A stretch of DNA of 64,000 bases from Coralloluteibacterium thermophilum. GTDB lineage: Bacteria; Pseudomonadota; Gammaproteobacteria; Xanthomonadales; Xanthomonadaceae. Of this stretch, positions 22,360 to 30,955 are shown piece after piece. The position numbers were made by a program, and so were the translations under genes. Location: positions 23,075 to 87,074 of the forward strand of contig NZ_JBHSGG010000025.1 in assembly GCF_042654365.1 (NCBI RefSeq), in the 5' to 3' direction. The notes under the pieces were generated by a model that ran no database searches, was not told where the DNA came from, and saw only the letters and a list, made by a program, of their open reading frames with translations. Position 1 is the first letter of the stretch. Every line of letters begins with the position of its first letter.

Positions 22360-24342
22360 ATGCGCGGACGAACTGCTTTCAAAACAACGACCTTCCTCTT
22401 CCTGCTGGCCATCGGCACGAGCCTGGCGACGGCGCGCGTGGACCCGCGCCAGGGCGAAGTGCGCGCGGCCCTTGCCGACGCCGAGCGCGGCACGCTCGAC
22501 GCGCGCACCGCCGCCGCGCTGGCCGACCATCCGCTGTATCCGTGGATCGAGTACGCCGCCCTGCGACGGGAGCTGCGGCATCTTACCGCCGACCGCGTGC
22601 AGGGCTTCCTCGACCGCCATGCCGGCCAGCCGGTGGCCGAGGTGCTGCGCGAGGCCTGGGTCGCCGAGCTGGCGCGCCGCCAGGACTGGAGCGGCTTCCG
22701 CGCCTTCTACGTACCGCCGCCGCCCGGGTCGGGGCGCACGCCGAGCGACGCCATGCGCTGCGCCGACCTGGCCGCGCGCCAGGCCACCGGCGCGATGGAC
22801 GCAGCCTGGTGGCGCGACCTCGAGGCCGCCTGGACCGTGGGCCGCTCCATGCCCGACGCCTGCGACGGCCCCTTCGCCGCGGCCGCGTCCGCGGGGCGGC
22901 TCACGCCGGCGCTGCGCTGGGCGCGGATCGAACTGGCCGCCGAGGAAGGCGCCCCCGGGATCATGCGGGTCGCGGCGCGCGGACTGCCGCCGGAGGACGC
23001 GGCACTGGCCGCGGACTACGCCGCGTTCATCGAGGCGCCGCACGACCGCGCGGGCGGCTGGCCGCGGACCGAGCGCAGCCGGCGCATCGCGGCGCATGGG
23101 CTGGCCCAGCTCGCGCGGCGCGACCCCGACGGCGCCGAGCGGCGCCTGGAACAGCTGGTCGCCGCGCTCGGCATGAGCGAGGCCGACGCCGCCCCCGCGC
23201 GCTACCAGATCGCGCTGTGGACGGTCGCCTCCTACCATCCCGGCGCGGCCGAGCGGCTGGCGCGGGTCCCGGAGTCCGCCTACGACGAGCGCCTGCACGA
23301 ATGGCGCGTGCGCGAGGCGATGGCGCGCCAGGACGACGCCGCCGCGCTCGCGGCCATCGCGCGGATGCCGGAGGCGCAGCGCACCAGCGCGCGCTGGACC
23401 TACTTCCAGGCGCGCCTGCTCGAACGCCTCGGCCGCAGCGAGGAGGCGCGCACCGCCTATGCCTACGCCGCCAGCGCCTCGACCTTTCACGGCTTCCTCG
23501 CCGCCGACCGCATCGGCGCGCCCTACGCCCTGTGCCCCTGGGAACCGGAGCACCCGGCGGGGCTGGTGCGCGAGATCGAGGGCCACCCCGGCCTCCAGCG
23601 CGCCTTCGCGCTCTACCGCATCGACCGCACCGCCTGGGCCACGCGCGAATGGCTGGCGGCGGTCGACGGCTTCGACGACGCCCGCCGGATCGTCGCCCTC
23701 GAACTCGCCCAGCGCGACGCCGACTGGTGGGACCGCGCGGTGTTCTCGCTGGGGCCCAACCCCGAGTTCCAGCGCCTCTACACCCTGCGCTTCCCGCTGC
23801 ACCACGACCGCATCCTGCGCGAGCAGGCCCGCCGCAACGGCCTCGACCCCGCCCTGGTCGCCGCCGACATCCGTGCCGAGAGCGCGTGGATGCCGCGCGC
23901 CCGCTCCAGCGCCGACGCGCTCGGCCTGATGCAGCTGCTGCCCTCCACCGCCGAGGCGACGGCGCGCCGCCTCGGCGTGCCCTGGCGCGGGCGCGAGAGC
24001 CTGTTCGAGCCGGAGGTCAACCTCACCCTGGGCACCGCCCACCTGCGCTACGAGCTCGACAAGCAGGGCCTGCCCTATCTGGCGATCGCCGCCTACAATG
24101 CCGGGCCGGCGCCCGTGGCACGCTGGCTGGCGCAGCGCCCCGACTTCGATCCCGACTTCTGGATCGAGACCGTGACCTACCGCGAGACCCGCGAGTACGT
24201 CGCGCGCGTGCTGGCCTTCAGCGTGATCTACGACTGGCGCCTCGAGGGGAGGGCGGTCTCGCTCACCGAGCGGATGGCAGGACGGGCGGCGCCGACGCGG
24301 CGCGACCGCGCCTTCGTCTGCCCGGCGACGCAGGCCCGCTGA
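22360..24342 (+). CDS. slt: Soluble lytic murein transglycosylase
   Basis: Cleaves the MurNAc-GlcNAc bond of peptidoglycan, forming 1,6-anhydro-MurNAc, in the periplasm. The 660-residue protein has a signal peptide (LFLLAIGTSLATA), then a long alpha-helical superhelical U/L-domain region (about residues 30-480; repeated helix pairs rich in Ala/Arg). The C-terminal lysozyme-like SLT domain has ADIRAESAWMPRARS (catalytic Glu near residue 507), ALGLMQLLPSTA and AYNAGPAPVARWL. Size and layout match Slt70. The ATG lies 6 bases after a TAGACT box and has no ribosome site, suggesting leaderless expression. An NDUFA9-like gene follows 36 bases downstream. Confidence 0.93.
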   Translation: MRGRTAFKTTTFLFLLAIGTSLATARVDPRQGEVRAALADAERGTLDARTAAALADHPLYPWIEYAALRRELRHLTADRVQGFLDRHAGQPVAEVLREAWVAELARRQDWSGFRAFYVPPPPGSGRTPSDAMRCADLAARQATGAMDAAWWRDLEAAWTVGRSMPDACDGPFAAAASAGRLTPALRWARIELAAEEGAPGIMRVAARGLPPEDAALAADYAAFIEAPHDRAGGWPRTERSRRIAAHGLAQLARRDPDGAERRLEQLVAALGMSEADAAPARYQIALWTVASYHPGAAERLARVPESAYDERLHEWRVREAMARQDDAAALAAIARMPEAQRTSARWTYFQARLLERLGRSEEARTAYAYAASASTFHGFLAADRIGAPYALCPWEPEHPAGLVREIEGHPGLQRAFALYRIDRTAWATREWLAAVDGFDDARRIVALELAQRDADWWDRAVFSLGPNPEFQRLYTLRFPLHHDRILREQARRNGLDPALVAADIRAESAWMPRARSSADALGLMQLLPSTAEATARRLGVPWRGRESLFEPEVNLTLGTAHLRYELDKQGLPYLAIAAYNAGPAPVARWLAQRPDFDPDFWIETVTYRETREYVARVLAFSVIYDWRLEGRAVSLTERMAGRAAPTRRDRAFVCPATQAR

Positions 24343-24378
24343 CCCGGCCACTCCGCCACCAGCGACCCAGGCACGTAC

Positions 24379-25338
24379 ATGGCTCGACCCAGACGCATCG
24401 CCATCCTCGGCGGCACCGGCTTCGTCGGCCGCCATCTCGTCGCGCGCCTGGTCGCGGACGGGCACGACGTCGTGGTGCTGAGCCGCAATCCCTCGGTGCA
24501 CCCGGACCGCCTGTTCCCGCCGCGCGTGGACGTCGTCCGCTGCGACGTCCACGACCGTGCCGCACTGGCGCGGCGGCTGGCAGGCATGGACGTGGCGATC
24601 AACCTGACGGGCATCCTCAACGAGGGCGGCGGCCCGCTGGTGCGAGACTCCGGCAAGGGCTTCGCGCGCGCGCACGTCGAGCTCGCACGCACCCTGACGA
24701 CCGCATGCCGCGAAGCCGGCGTGGCCCGCCTGCTGCAGATGAGCGCGCTCAACGCGGGGCGCGGCCGCAGCCACTACCTGGCCTCGCGCGGCGAGGCCGA
24801 GGCGGTGGTCAGGGCCTCGGGCCTGGCCTGGACGATCTTCCAGCCGTCGGTGATCTTCGGCCGCGGCGACGGCCTGTTCACCCGCTTCGCCCGCCTGCTG
24901 CGGCTGAGCCCGGTGCTGCCGCTGGCACGGCCGTACGCGAAATTCGCGCCGGTCTACGTCGGCGACGTGGTCGAGGCCTTCCGCCGCGCCCTGCGCGACC
25001 CACGCACCGTCGGCCAGACCTACGAACTCTACGGACCCGAAGTCCTGACCCTGGCGGGGATCGTGCGCCTGACCGCGCGCGCCCTCGGCCTGCGGCGCGC
25101 GGTGCTGCCGCTGCCGGACGCCCTCGGCCGCATCCAGGCGGAGATCGGCGAGTGGCTGCCGGGCAAGCCGATCTCGCGGGACAACTTCCGTTCGCTGGGC
25201 ACCGACGCCGTGGGCGGCGTGGACGGTCTGCACCGGCTGGGCATCGTCCCCACGCCGATCGGCGCGGTGCTGCACGACGTCCTCGGGCGGCCGGACGACC
25301 GCCCCGCCCGCCTCGACCGCTACCGCCGTCGCCAGTAG
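24379..25338 (+). CDS. NAD(P)-binding, complex I NDUFA9-like short-chain dehydrogenase/reductase
   Basis: An atypical SDR-fold protein of 319 residues. The dinucleotide-binding motif GGTGFVGRHL (about residues 12-21) is at the N-terminus, followed by VINLTGILNEGG-type and FARAHVELART segments and a LASRGEAEAVVRASGL region where catalytic Tyr/Lys would sit in true reductases. It resembles the group annotated as complex I NDUFA9 subunit family in proteobacteria. There it is not a proven complex I subunit and may be a quinone- or nucleotide-sugar-related epimerase/dehydratase. It follows slt and is 9 bases upstream of the lipoprotein gene, so slt-NDUFA9-lipoprotein-cca may form one transcript. 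Confidence 0.82.
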   Translation: MARPRRIAILGGTGFVGRHLVARLVADGHDVVVLSRNPSVHPDRLFPPRVDVVRCDVHDRAALARRLAGMDVAINLTGILNEGGGPLVRDSGKGFARAHVELARTLTTACREAGVARLLQMSALNAGRGRSHYLASRGEAEAVVRASGLAWTIFQPSVIFGRGDGLFTRFARLLRLSPVLPLARPYAKFAPVYVGDVVEAFRRALRDPRTVGQTYELYGPEVLTLAGIVRLTARALGLRRAVLPLPDALGRIQAEIGEWLPGKPISRDNFRSLGTDAVGGVDGLHRLGIVPTPIGAVLHDVLGRPDDRPARLDRYRRRQ

Positions 25339-25347
25339 GAACGCCGC

Positions 25348-25692
25348 ATGCCCCGCCTCCCCGTCCTCCTCGTCGCGGCCCTGCTCGCCGCCGGCTGCGC
25401 CCCCGCGCCCACGGGCTACCGCCCCGCGCCCGACAACGAGGCCGCCTGCCTCGCCGACGGCGGCACCTGGGCGCGCCACGGGCGCCTCGGCGTGGCCTCC
25501 TGCGCGCGCCCCACCCACGATGCCGGCCGCACCTGCCGCGACGGCAGCGAATGCGCGAGCGCCTGCCTGGCGCCCGAGGGCGTGGAACCGGGCACCGCAA
25601 CCACCGGGACCTGCCACGTCAGCGACCGCCTGTTCGGCTGCCACACCCGGGTCACCGACGGCCACGCCGCGCCCACGATCTGCATCGACTGA
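25348..25692 (+). CDS. Small cysteine-rich lipoprotein, unrecognised
   Basis: No known function. The 114-residue product has a leader ending in AAGC (lipid Cys about residue 17) and a short Pro-rich linker. The compact domain carries eight further cysteines, including CRDGSECASAC and GTCHVSDRLFGC, enough for four disulfides. Such spacing suggests an extracytoplasmic disulfide-stabilised fold. It is tightly packed: 9 bases after the NDUFA9-like stop and 1 base before the cca ATG. Coding is supported by the lipobox, cysteine pattern and operon packing. Confidence 0.8.
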   Translation: MPRLPVLLVAALLAAGCAPAPTGYRPAPDNEAACLADGGTWARHGRLGVASCARPTHDAGRTCRDGSECASACLAPEGVEPGTATTGTCHVSDRLFGCHTRVTDGHAAPTICID

Positions 25693-25693
25693 C

Positions 25694-26923
25694 ATGCGCG
25701 CCTACCTCGTCGGCGGCGCGGTGCGCGATGCCCTGCTCGGGCGCCCCCCGGGGGACCGCGACTTCGTCGTGGTCGGCGCCACGCAGGCCGAGATGGAAGC
25801 CGCGGGCTTCCGCGCCGTCGGCCGCGACTTCCCGGTGTTCCTGCATCCCGAGACCCACGAGGAGTACGCGCTGGCGCGCACCGAGCGCAAGTCCGGGCGC
25901 GGCTACCGCGGCTTCGTGGTCGACGCCGCCCCGTCGGTGACGCTGGAGGAGGATCTCCAGCGGCGGGACTTCACCATCAACGCCATCGCCCGCGACGAGC
26001 ACGGCGCCCTGGTCGATCCCTACGGCGGCGCGCGCGACATCGAGGCCCGCGTGCTGCGGCACGTCTCGCCGGCCTTCGCCGAGGACCCGGTGCGCATCCT
26101 GCGCGCGGGGCGCTTCATGGCGCGCTTCGCGCCGCTCGGCTTCCGGGTGGCGGACGAGACCCTGGCGCTGATGCGCGGCATGGTCGCCGACGGCGAGGCC
26201 GACCATCTGGTGCCCGAGCGGGTCTGGCAGGAACTGGTGCGCGCGCTGGCCGAGCCACGGCCCTCCGCCTTCCTCGCCACGCTGCGCGCCTGCGGCGCGC
26301 TGGCGCGGGTGCTGCCCGAGGTGGACGCGCTCTACGGGGTGCCGCAGCGCGCCGAGTTCCATCCCGAGGTGGACACCGGCCGCCACCAGGAGCTGGTCAG
26401 CGACATGGCGGCGCGCCTCGCGCCGGGCGACGCGCTGATCGGCTTCGCCGCGCTCACGCACGACCTCGGCAAGGCGCTGACGCCCGGGCACGTGCTGCCT
26501 CGCCACCTCGGGCACGAGCAGGCCGGGCTCGCGCCGCTGCGCACGCTGTGCGAGCGCCTGCGGGTGCCCGCGGAGTACCGGCAGCTCGCCGAGGTCTGCT
26601 GCCGCGAGCACCTCAACGTGCACCGCGTGGCCGAGCTGCGGGCGAGCACCCTGCACGACCTCATCGTGCGCTGCGACGGCTTCCGCAGGCCGGAACGCAT
26701 CGACCGGCTCGCCACCGTCTGCGAGGCGGACGCGCGCGGGCGCGAGGGCAGCGCCGAGCGGCCCTACCCGCAGGCCGCACTGCTGCGGCGGCTGCACGCC
26801 GCCGCCGCGGGGGTGAAGCCGCGCGATCTCGACCTCGAAGGGCTCGCCGGCCCCGCGGTGGGCGAACGCATCCGCAAGGCGCGCATCGCCGCGATCCGCG
26901 CGGCGGCGGGCGCGGGAACCTAG
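25694..26923 (+). CDS. cca: Multifunctional CCA tRNA nucleotidyltransferase
   Basis: Adds or repairs the 3' CCA end of tRNAs in the cytosol, using CTP and ATP without a template. The 409-residue protein has the class II nucleotidyltransferase head GGAVRDALLG (residues 6-15) with the metal-binding DRD following in PGDRDFVVVG. Next come RRDFTINAIA and EDPVRILRAGRFMARF. An HD domain near residues 225-330 (HPEVDTGRHQELV, LTHDLGKA) is present, as in the E. coli-type enzyme with 2',3'-phosphodiesterase activity. The start is one base after the lipoprotein stop. Its stop TAG overlaps the convergent VanZ-like gene's stop within CTAG. Confidence 0.95.
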   Translation: MRAYLVGGAVRDALLGRPPGDRDFVVVGATQAEMEAAGFRAVGRDFPVFLHPETHEEYALARTERKSGRGYRGFVVDAAPSVTLEEDLQRRDFTINAIARDEHGALVDPYGGARDIEARVLRHVSPAFAEDPVRILRAGRFMARFAPLGFRVADETLALMRGMVADGEADHLVPERVWQELVRALAEPRPSAFLATLRACGALARVLPEVDALYGVPQRAEFHPEVDTGRHQELVSDMAARLAPGDALIGFAALTHDLGKALTPGHVLPRHLGHEQAGLAPLRTLCERLRVPAEYRQLAEVCCREHLNVHRVAELRASTLHDLIVRCDGFRRPERIDRLATVCEADARGREGSAERPYPQAALLRRLHAAAAGVKPRDLDLEGLAGPAVGERIRKARIAAIRAAAGAGT

Positions 26924-27327
26924 CGCCGGGCCAGCCCGGCCGCCAGCGCGCGGTCCAGGCGCACCAGCGCATCGCGCGCCGGCGTCAGCGCCACCAGGGC
27001 GCCGAGCAGCACGCCCGCCGCGTTGGCGACGGCGTCGGCCGCATCCATGGAGCGCGTCTCCGGCACGAGGGTGCCCTGCGCGACCTCGATCGCCGCGCCC
27101 AGCAGCACCAGCCCGGCCGCCGCCAGCACGCGGCCGCGCACGCTGGCGAACAGCGCCATGGCGTAGGCCGACAGCAGCGCATAGGCCAGCAGGTGGCCGA
27201 GCTTGTCCGAGCCCTGCGGCGCCTCGCCCAGGTAGGGCGCGGGCAGCAGCGAGACGGCCACCGTGGCCGCCAGCGCCGCGACCCACAGCCCCGACCACAG
27301 GCGGGGCCGCACGAACCGCAGGCTCAC
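26920..27327 (-). CDS. VanZ-like family membrane protein
   Basis: A 135-residue inner-membrane protein with about four hydrophobic helices. It carries the VanZ-family pattern: SDKLGHLLAYALLSAY in the second segment, EVAQGTLVPETRSMDAADAVANAAGVLLG in the third (the conserved Glu-Gln and Asp-x2-Asp-x2-Asn positions). VanZ confers low-level teicoplanin resistance in enterococci, but the proteobacterial homologues have no known role. The GTG start (27327) overlaps the stop of the upstream methyltransferase gene (GTGA), so the two are translationally coupled. Its stop shares CTAG with that of cca. Confidence 0.82.
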   Translation of the reverse strand: MSLRFVRPRLWSGLWVAALAATVAVSLLPAPYLGEAPQGSDKLGHLLAYALLSAYAMALFASVRGRVLAAAGLVLLGAAIEVAQGTLVPETRSMDAADAVANAAGVLLGALVALTPARDALVRLDRALAAGLARR

Positions 27328-28505
27328 AGGCGGTGGCTCAGGTCGCCGACCGCGAAGGCGTGCTCGAGGTCCACGTCGCGCACGAAGCCGATCGCCTGGA
27401 AGCGCTCGCCCATCTCCGCCGGCAGGGTCAGCCGCTTGACCTCCTGGGTGCGGCGGTAGCGTGCCGCGGCATCGTCGATGCGCTCGATCGCCGCAAGCTC
27501 CTCCTCCAGCCCGTTGGCGAGCAGGAAGCTGGCCTGCGCGCAGTAGCCGGCGTAGTCGAAGCCGGCGTGGGTGCAAGCCTCGGCCACCGCGGTGAAGTCG
27601 ACGAAGGCCGTGAGGTCCTGCAGCCCCGGCAGATGGAAGGCGTCGCCGTGCGCGCGGTGCCGGTAGTGGCACACCAGGGTGCCGTCGCTGCGCTCCCGCG
27701 CATAGAACTCGCGCCGGGCGTAGCCGTAGTCCACGAACAGCAGGGCGCCGCGGGCCAGCGTGCCGGCGATCGCCTGCATCCAGTAGGGCAGCTGCGGCAG
27801 CACCTCGGAGCGGTAGCCCTCCGGCAGCGGCCGCTCCAGCCGGCGCTGCACGTTCGCCACCGCCGCGGCGACCAGGGCGTCGGCCGGCCGCGCGTCGCGG
27901 ACGAAGCCGCCGGCCGCGTCGAGCGCCACGTGCTCCTCCCAGGTCCCGCCGTCGCGGATCTCGAAGCGGGTGGTCGGCAGCGCATCGAGCACCTCGTTGG
28001 CGAACAGCACGCCCTCCCAGCGCTCCTGCGGCGGACGGTCGAGCCAGCGCACGCGCGCGGCGACGTCCGGCGGCAGCGTGGCCAGGCGTTCCCGCTGGCG
28101 CTCGCGCAGGTCGGCGCTGGGCTCCAGCAGCAGGTACTCGGCAGGCAGGCTGCCCCGCTCCGCCAGGCGCAGCAGAGCATCGTGGGCGAAGGCCCCGGTG
28201 CCGCCGCCCAGCTCCAGCACCCGCGCCTCCGGACCGATCTGGGCGAGCACGGGGGCGATGGCGTTCGCGGTGCAGCGCGCGAAGACCGCCCCCAGTTCCG
28301 GGGCGGTGACGAAGTCCCCGTCCGCGCCCAGCTTGCGCGCGCCGGCGCTGTAGTAGCCCAGGCCCGGCGCGTACAGGACCAGCTCCATGTAGCGCGAGAA
28401 CGGGATGCTGCCGCCGGCGGCGGCGATCTCCGCGCGGATGGCCTCGACCAGGCGCGCGCTGTGCGCGGCTTGGTCGGCGTCGGGGGGCGGCAGGGCGACG
28501 GACAT
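27324..28505 (-). CDS. Class I SAM-dependent methyltransferase, MidA/NDUFAF7-like
   Basis: The 393-residue protein matches the MidA/NDUFAF7 family: N-terminal IPFSRYMELVLYAPGLGYY, GDFVTAPELGAVFARC, SAM motif I VLELGGGTGAFA (about residues 105-116), FANEVLDALP, and the C-terminal LFVDYGYARREFY. Mitochondrial NDUFAF7 dimethylates an arginine of complex I subunit NDUFS2; the bacterial substrate is not established. The ATG at 28505 gives a normal N-terminus. It overlaps the VanZ-like gene downstream by GTGA and is divergent from the EcsC-like gene. Confidence 0.9.
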   Translation of the reverse strand: MSVALPPPDADQAAHSARLVEAIRAEIAAAGGSIPFSRYMELVLYAPGLGYYSAGARKLGADGDFVTAPELGAVFARCTANAIAPVLAQIGPEARVLELGGGTGAFAHDALLRLAERGSLPAEYLLLEPSADLRERQRERLATLPPDVAARVRWLDRPPQERWEGVLFANEVLDALPTTRFEIRDGGTWEEHVALDAAGGFVRDARPADALVAAAVANVQRRLERPLPEGYRSEVLPQLPYWMQAIAGTLARGALLFVDYGYARREFYARERSDGTLVCHYRHRAHGDAFHLPGLQDLTAFVDFTAVAEACTHAGFDYAGYCAQASFLLANGLEEELAAIERIDDAAARYRRTQEVKRLTLPAEMGERFQAIGFVRDVDLEHAFAVGDLSHRL

Positions 28506-28619
28506 GCGGGCTCCGGGAGCGAAACGCTGCAGGATAGCGCGCGCGGACGCGGCACCGGCGCGACCCGGCACCCCGCGTTTCGCCCCCGGTTCACCCGCAG
28601 CGCAGGAGACTCGCAGCAC

Positions 28620-29279
28620 ATGGGCACGCCTTCCTCCCGACGCCGGCGCGGACTGCCGCTCGAGATCCACGACGCGGCCGACGACGGCACCGGCGAACTC
28701 CAGCGCCGCATCACCGATGCCGTCACCGGCCTGCTCGGCCGCACGCCGTACAGCAGCGAACCGGCCAGCGCGGTTCCGCGGCTGCGCTCGCAGGCCATCG
28801 CCGACGCCGCCGCGCGTCGCGCAGGCGTGCTCGCGGGCTCGCTGTCGCTGCCGCCGGGTCCCATGGGCTGGATGACGGTGCTGCCGGAGCTCTACGCGAT
28901 CTGGAACATCCAGTCGCAGATGGTCGCCGACATCGCCGCGGCGCACGGGCAGCACTGGCGCCTGGGCCGCGAGCAGATGCTGTTCTGCCTGTTCCGGCAC
29001 ACCGCCGCCCAGGCCTTCCGCGACTTCGCGGTGCGCGCCGGGCAGCGCTGGCTGATCCAGAGCGCAACCCAGGAGGCGCTGGTGCGCGCCGTCCGCCACG
29101 TCGGCGTGCACCTGTCCCGCCGCGCGCTCACCCGCGGCGTCTCGCGCTGGGTGCCGCTGCTGGGCGCGGTGGGCGTGGGTGCCTACGCCTGGTACGACAC
29201 CCGCGAGGTCGCGCGCACCGCCATCGAACTGTTCTCGCAGGAGGACGTCCGCGACATCGAGCTGCCCCGGACGTCCTGA
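28620..29279 (+). CDS. EcsC-like protein, function unknown
   Basis: A 219-residue protein that resembles the EcsC family. It has MGWMTVLPELYAIWNIQSQM followed by VADIAAAHG (a membrane-apposed helix pair typically preceding a small-residue turn). The central helical region contains FRHTAAQAFRDFAVRAG. The late WVPLLGAVGVGAYAWYDTREVARTA segment matches the 'PLLGAxVGAxxN' helix of EcsC/DUF697-type proteins. There is no signal peptide; it could be a peripheral or polytopic membrane protein. AGGAG about 13 bases before the ATG at 28620 is far for a ribosome site. It is divergent from the MidA-like gene. Family call is moderate. Confidence 0.6.
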   Translation: MGTPSSRRRRGLPLEIHDAADDGTGELQRRITDAVTGLLGRTPYSSEPASAVPRLRSQAIADAAARRAGVLAGSLSLPPGPMGWMTVLPELYAIWNIQSQMVADIAAAHGQHWRLGREQMLFCLFRHTAAQAFRDFAVRAGQRWLIQSATQEALVRAVRHVGVHLSRRALTRGVSRWVPLLGAVGVGAYAWYDTREVARTAIELFSQEDVRDIELPRTS

Positions 29280-29507
29280 CCCGGCCTCACCCGTGCCGGA
29301 CCGGAGAGGCGAGCACCATCCTCGCTCCCCCCTTCTCCTCCCTTCCCCCTACTCCCCGGCATCACCCGGCTCCTCCTCCGCGGACAGTGGAGGAGGGTTG
29401 GGGGCGCTTCGGCGAGGCGCGAGAGATCAGGAGCGGGAAACGAGTGGCGGGTGCACGCGCTCGTCCTCGCTCCTCGCTCCTCTCCGCTCACTCCTCGAGC
29501 AGCGCGC

Positions 29508-30821
29508 TCAGGCCTGCGGCACGTCCGCCGCGCGCTCGGCGCCGCCGGGTGCGACCGCGTCGCGCGCCGCCAGGGCGCTGCCGCCCTGCTCGCCCAGCAT
29601 GCGGAAGTCCGCGCCCGTCGGCGGCTGGAACACGCGCAGCCCGAACTCCGGGAGGATCGCCAGCAGATGGTCGAAGATGTCCGACTGCACGCCCTCGTAG
29701 ACCGCCCAGGCGGTGCTCGAGGTGAAGCAGTAGATCTCGATCGGCAGCCCGTTCGGGCCCGGGTCGAGCTGGCGCACCAGCAGGGTCAGGTCCTGGTTGA
29801 TGCCGGGGTGCTGGCGCAGGTAGCACTCGACGTAGGCGCGGAAGGTGCCGAGGTTGGTCACCCGGCGGGTGTTCACCAGGTCCTGACCACGCTCGCCCAG
29901 GGTGGCGTTCCACGCATCGATCTCGGCCTGCTTGCGGTCCAGGTAGGCGTCGATCAGCGCGAAGCGGTGCATGCGCCGGCGCTCGTCGGCGTCGAGGAAG
30001 CGCACGCTGGTCTGGTCGATGAACAGCGAACGCTTGATCCGGCGGCCGCCGGATTCGCTCATGCCGCGCCAGTTCTTGAAGGTGTCGGTGATGAGCTTGT
30101 TGGTCGGGATGACCGTGATGGTCTTGTCCCAGTTCTGCACGGTGACCGTGTGCAGGGAGATGTCGATGACGTCGCCGTCGGCGTTGAGCGAGGGCATCTC
30201 GATCCAGTCGCCGACCCGCACCATGTCGTAGGAGGCGACCTGCACGCTGGCGACCAGCGACAGGATGGTGTTCTGGAACACCAGCATCAGCACCGCGGCC
30301 ATGGCGCCCAGGCCGGCCAGCAGGGTGAACACGTCGCGCTGCATGAAGGTGCCCACGATCATCAGCGCGCACACCGCGAACAGGATGATCTTGACCAGCT
30401 GCAGATAGCCCTTGATCGGCTTGCTGCGCGCGTCCGGGCGGCGCTGGTAGATGGTGTTGACCACGTCCAGCGCCGCGCTGAGCGTCAGCACCAGGGCCAG
30501 GAACACGAAGGCCTGGGCGAGGTTCTGGATCAGCAGCGTCAGCCGCGGCGGCAGGTGCGGCACCAGGCCCACGCCGGCCTGGATCACCAGCGCCGGGACC
30601 ACGTTGGCGAGGCGGTCCACCACGCGGTGGTGGCCCAGCGCGCCCTCGCGGAAGAACGGCATGCGGTGCGCGAGGCCGCGCAGCCCGCGCAGGATCACGT
30701 GGCGCGTGAGCCAGTTGGCCAGCCCGGCGACGAGGAACAGCAGCACCAGGCCCAGCAGGGCCTGCAGCCAGGGATAGGGTTCGAGCCAGCCCAGTGCGGG
30801 CGCGAGATCGATGTCGGTCAT
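29508..30821 (-). CDS. Mechanosensitive ion channel, MscS family (YbdG-like)
   Basis: Inner-membrane osmotic safety valve of 437 residues. Five or so hydrophobic helices (from PWLQALLGLVLLFLVAG to LLAGLGAMAAVLMLVFQ) precede the pore-lining segment LSLVASVQVASYDMVRVGDW. The soluble MscS beta domain follows (DGDVIDISLHTVTVQNWDKT, VIPTNKLITDTFKNW). The long insertion between TM segments and vestibule (about residues 260-340) and the NWRGMSESGGRRIKRS motif are typical of the YbdG/MscM subgroup. It responds to membrane tension in homologues. It is divergent from folM; upstream of its stop lies a 228-base CT-rich intergenic region without recognisable genes. Confidence 0.92.
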   Translation of the reverse strand: MTDIDLAPALGWLEPYPWLQALLGLVLLFLVAGLANWLTRHVILRGLRGLAHRMPFFREGALGHHRVVDRLANVVPALVIQAGVGLVPHLPPRLTLLIQNLAQAFVFLALVLTLSAALDVVNTIYQRRPDARSKPIKGYLQLVKIILFAVCALMIVGTFMQRDVFTLLAGLGAMAAVLMLVFQNTILSLVASVQVASYDMVRVGDWIEMPSLNADGDVIDISLHTVTVQNWDKTITVIPTNKLITDTFKNWRGMSESGGRRIKRSLFIDQTSVRFLDADERRRMHRFALIDAYLDRKQAEIDAWNATLGERGQDLVNTRRVTNLGTFRAYVECYLRQHPGINQDLTLLVRQLDPGPNGLPIEIYCFTSSTAWAVYEGVQSDIFDHLLAILPEFGLRVFQPPTGADFRMLGEQGGSALAARDAVAPGGAERAADVPQA

Positions 30822-30955
30822 GGGAGCGGACGACGGAAGAAGTGGAAGCGATGCGCGCGCGGGCCGGGGCGAGCGTGCGCGGACCGCCGTGGAGGCGGTG
30901 CGCAGAGCCTAGCAGGCGCGGCACGCGAGCTCGGCGACACGGCACAATGCGGCGC

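Noticed and set aside
21493..25695. 1400-codon minus-strand frame spanning slt to TauE
   Set aside because: Only the last 268 codons encode the TauE/SafE permease; the remainder is antisense to slt, the NDUFA9-like gene and the lipoprotein gene.
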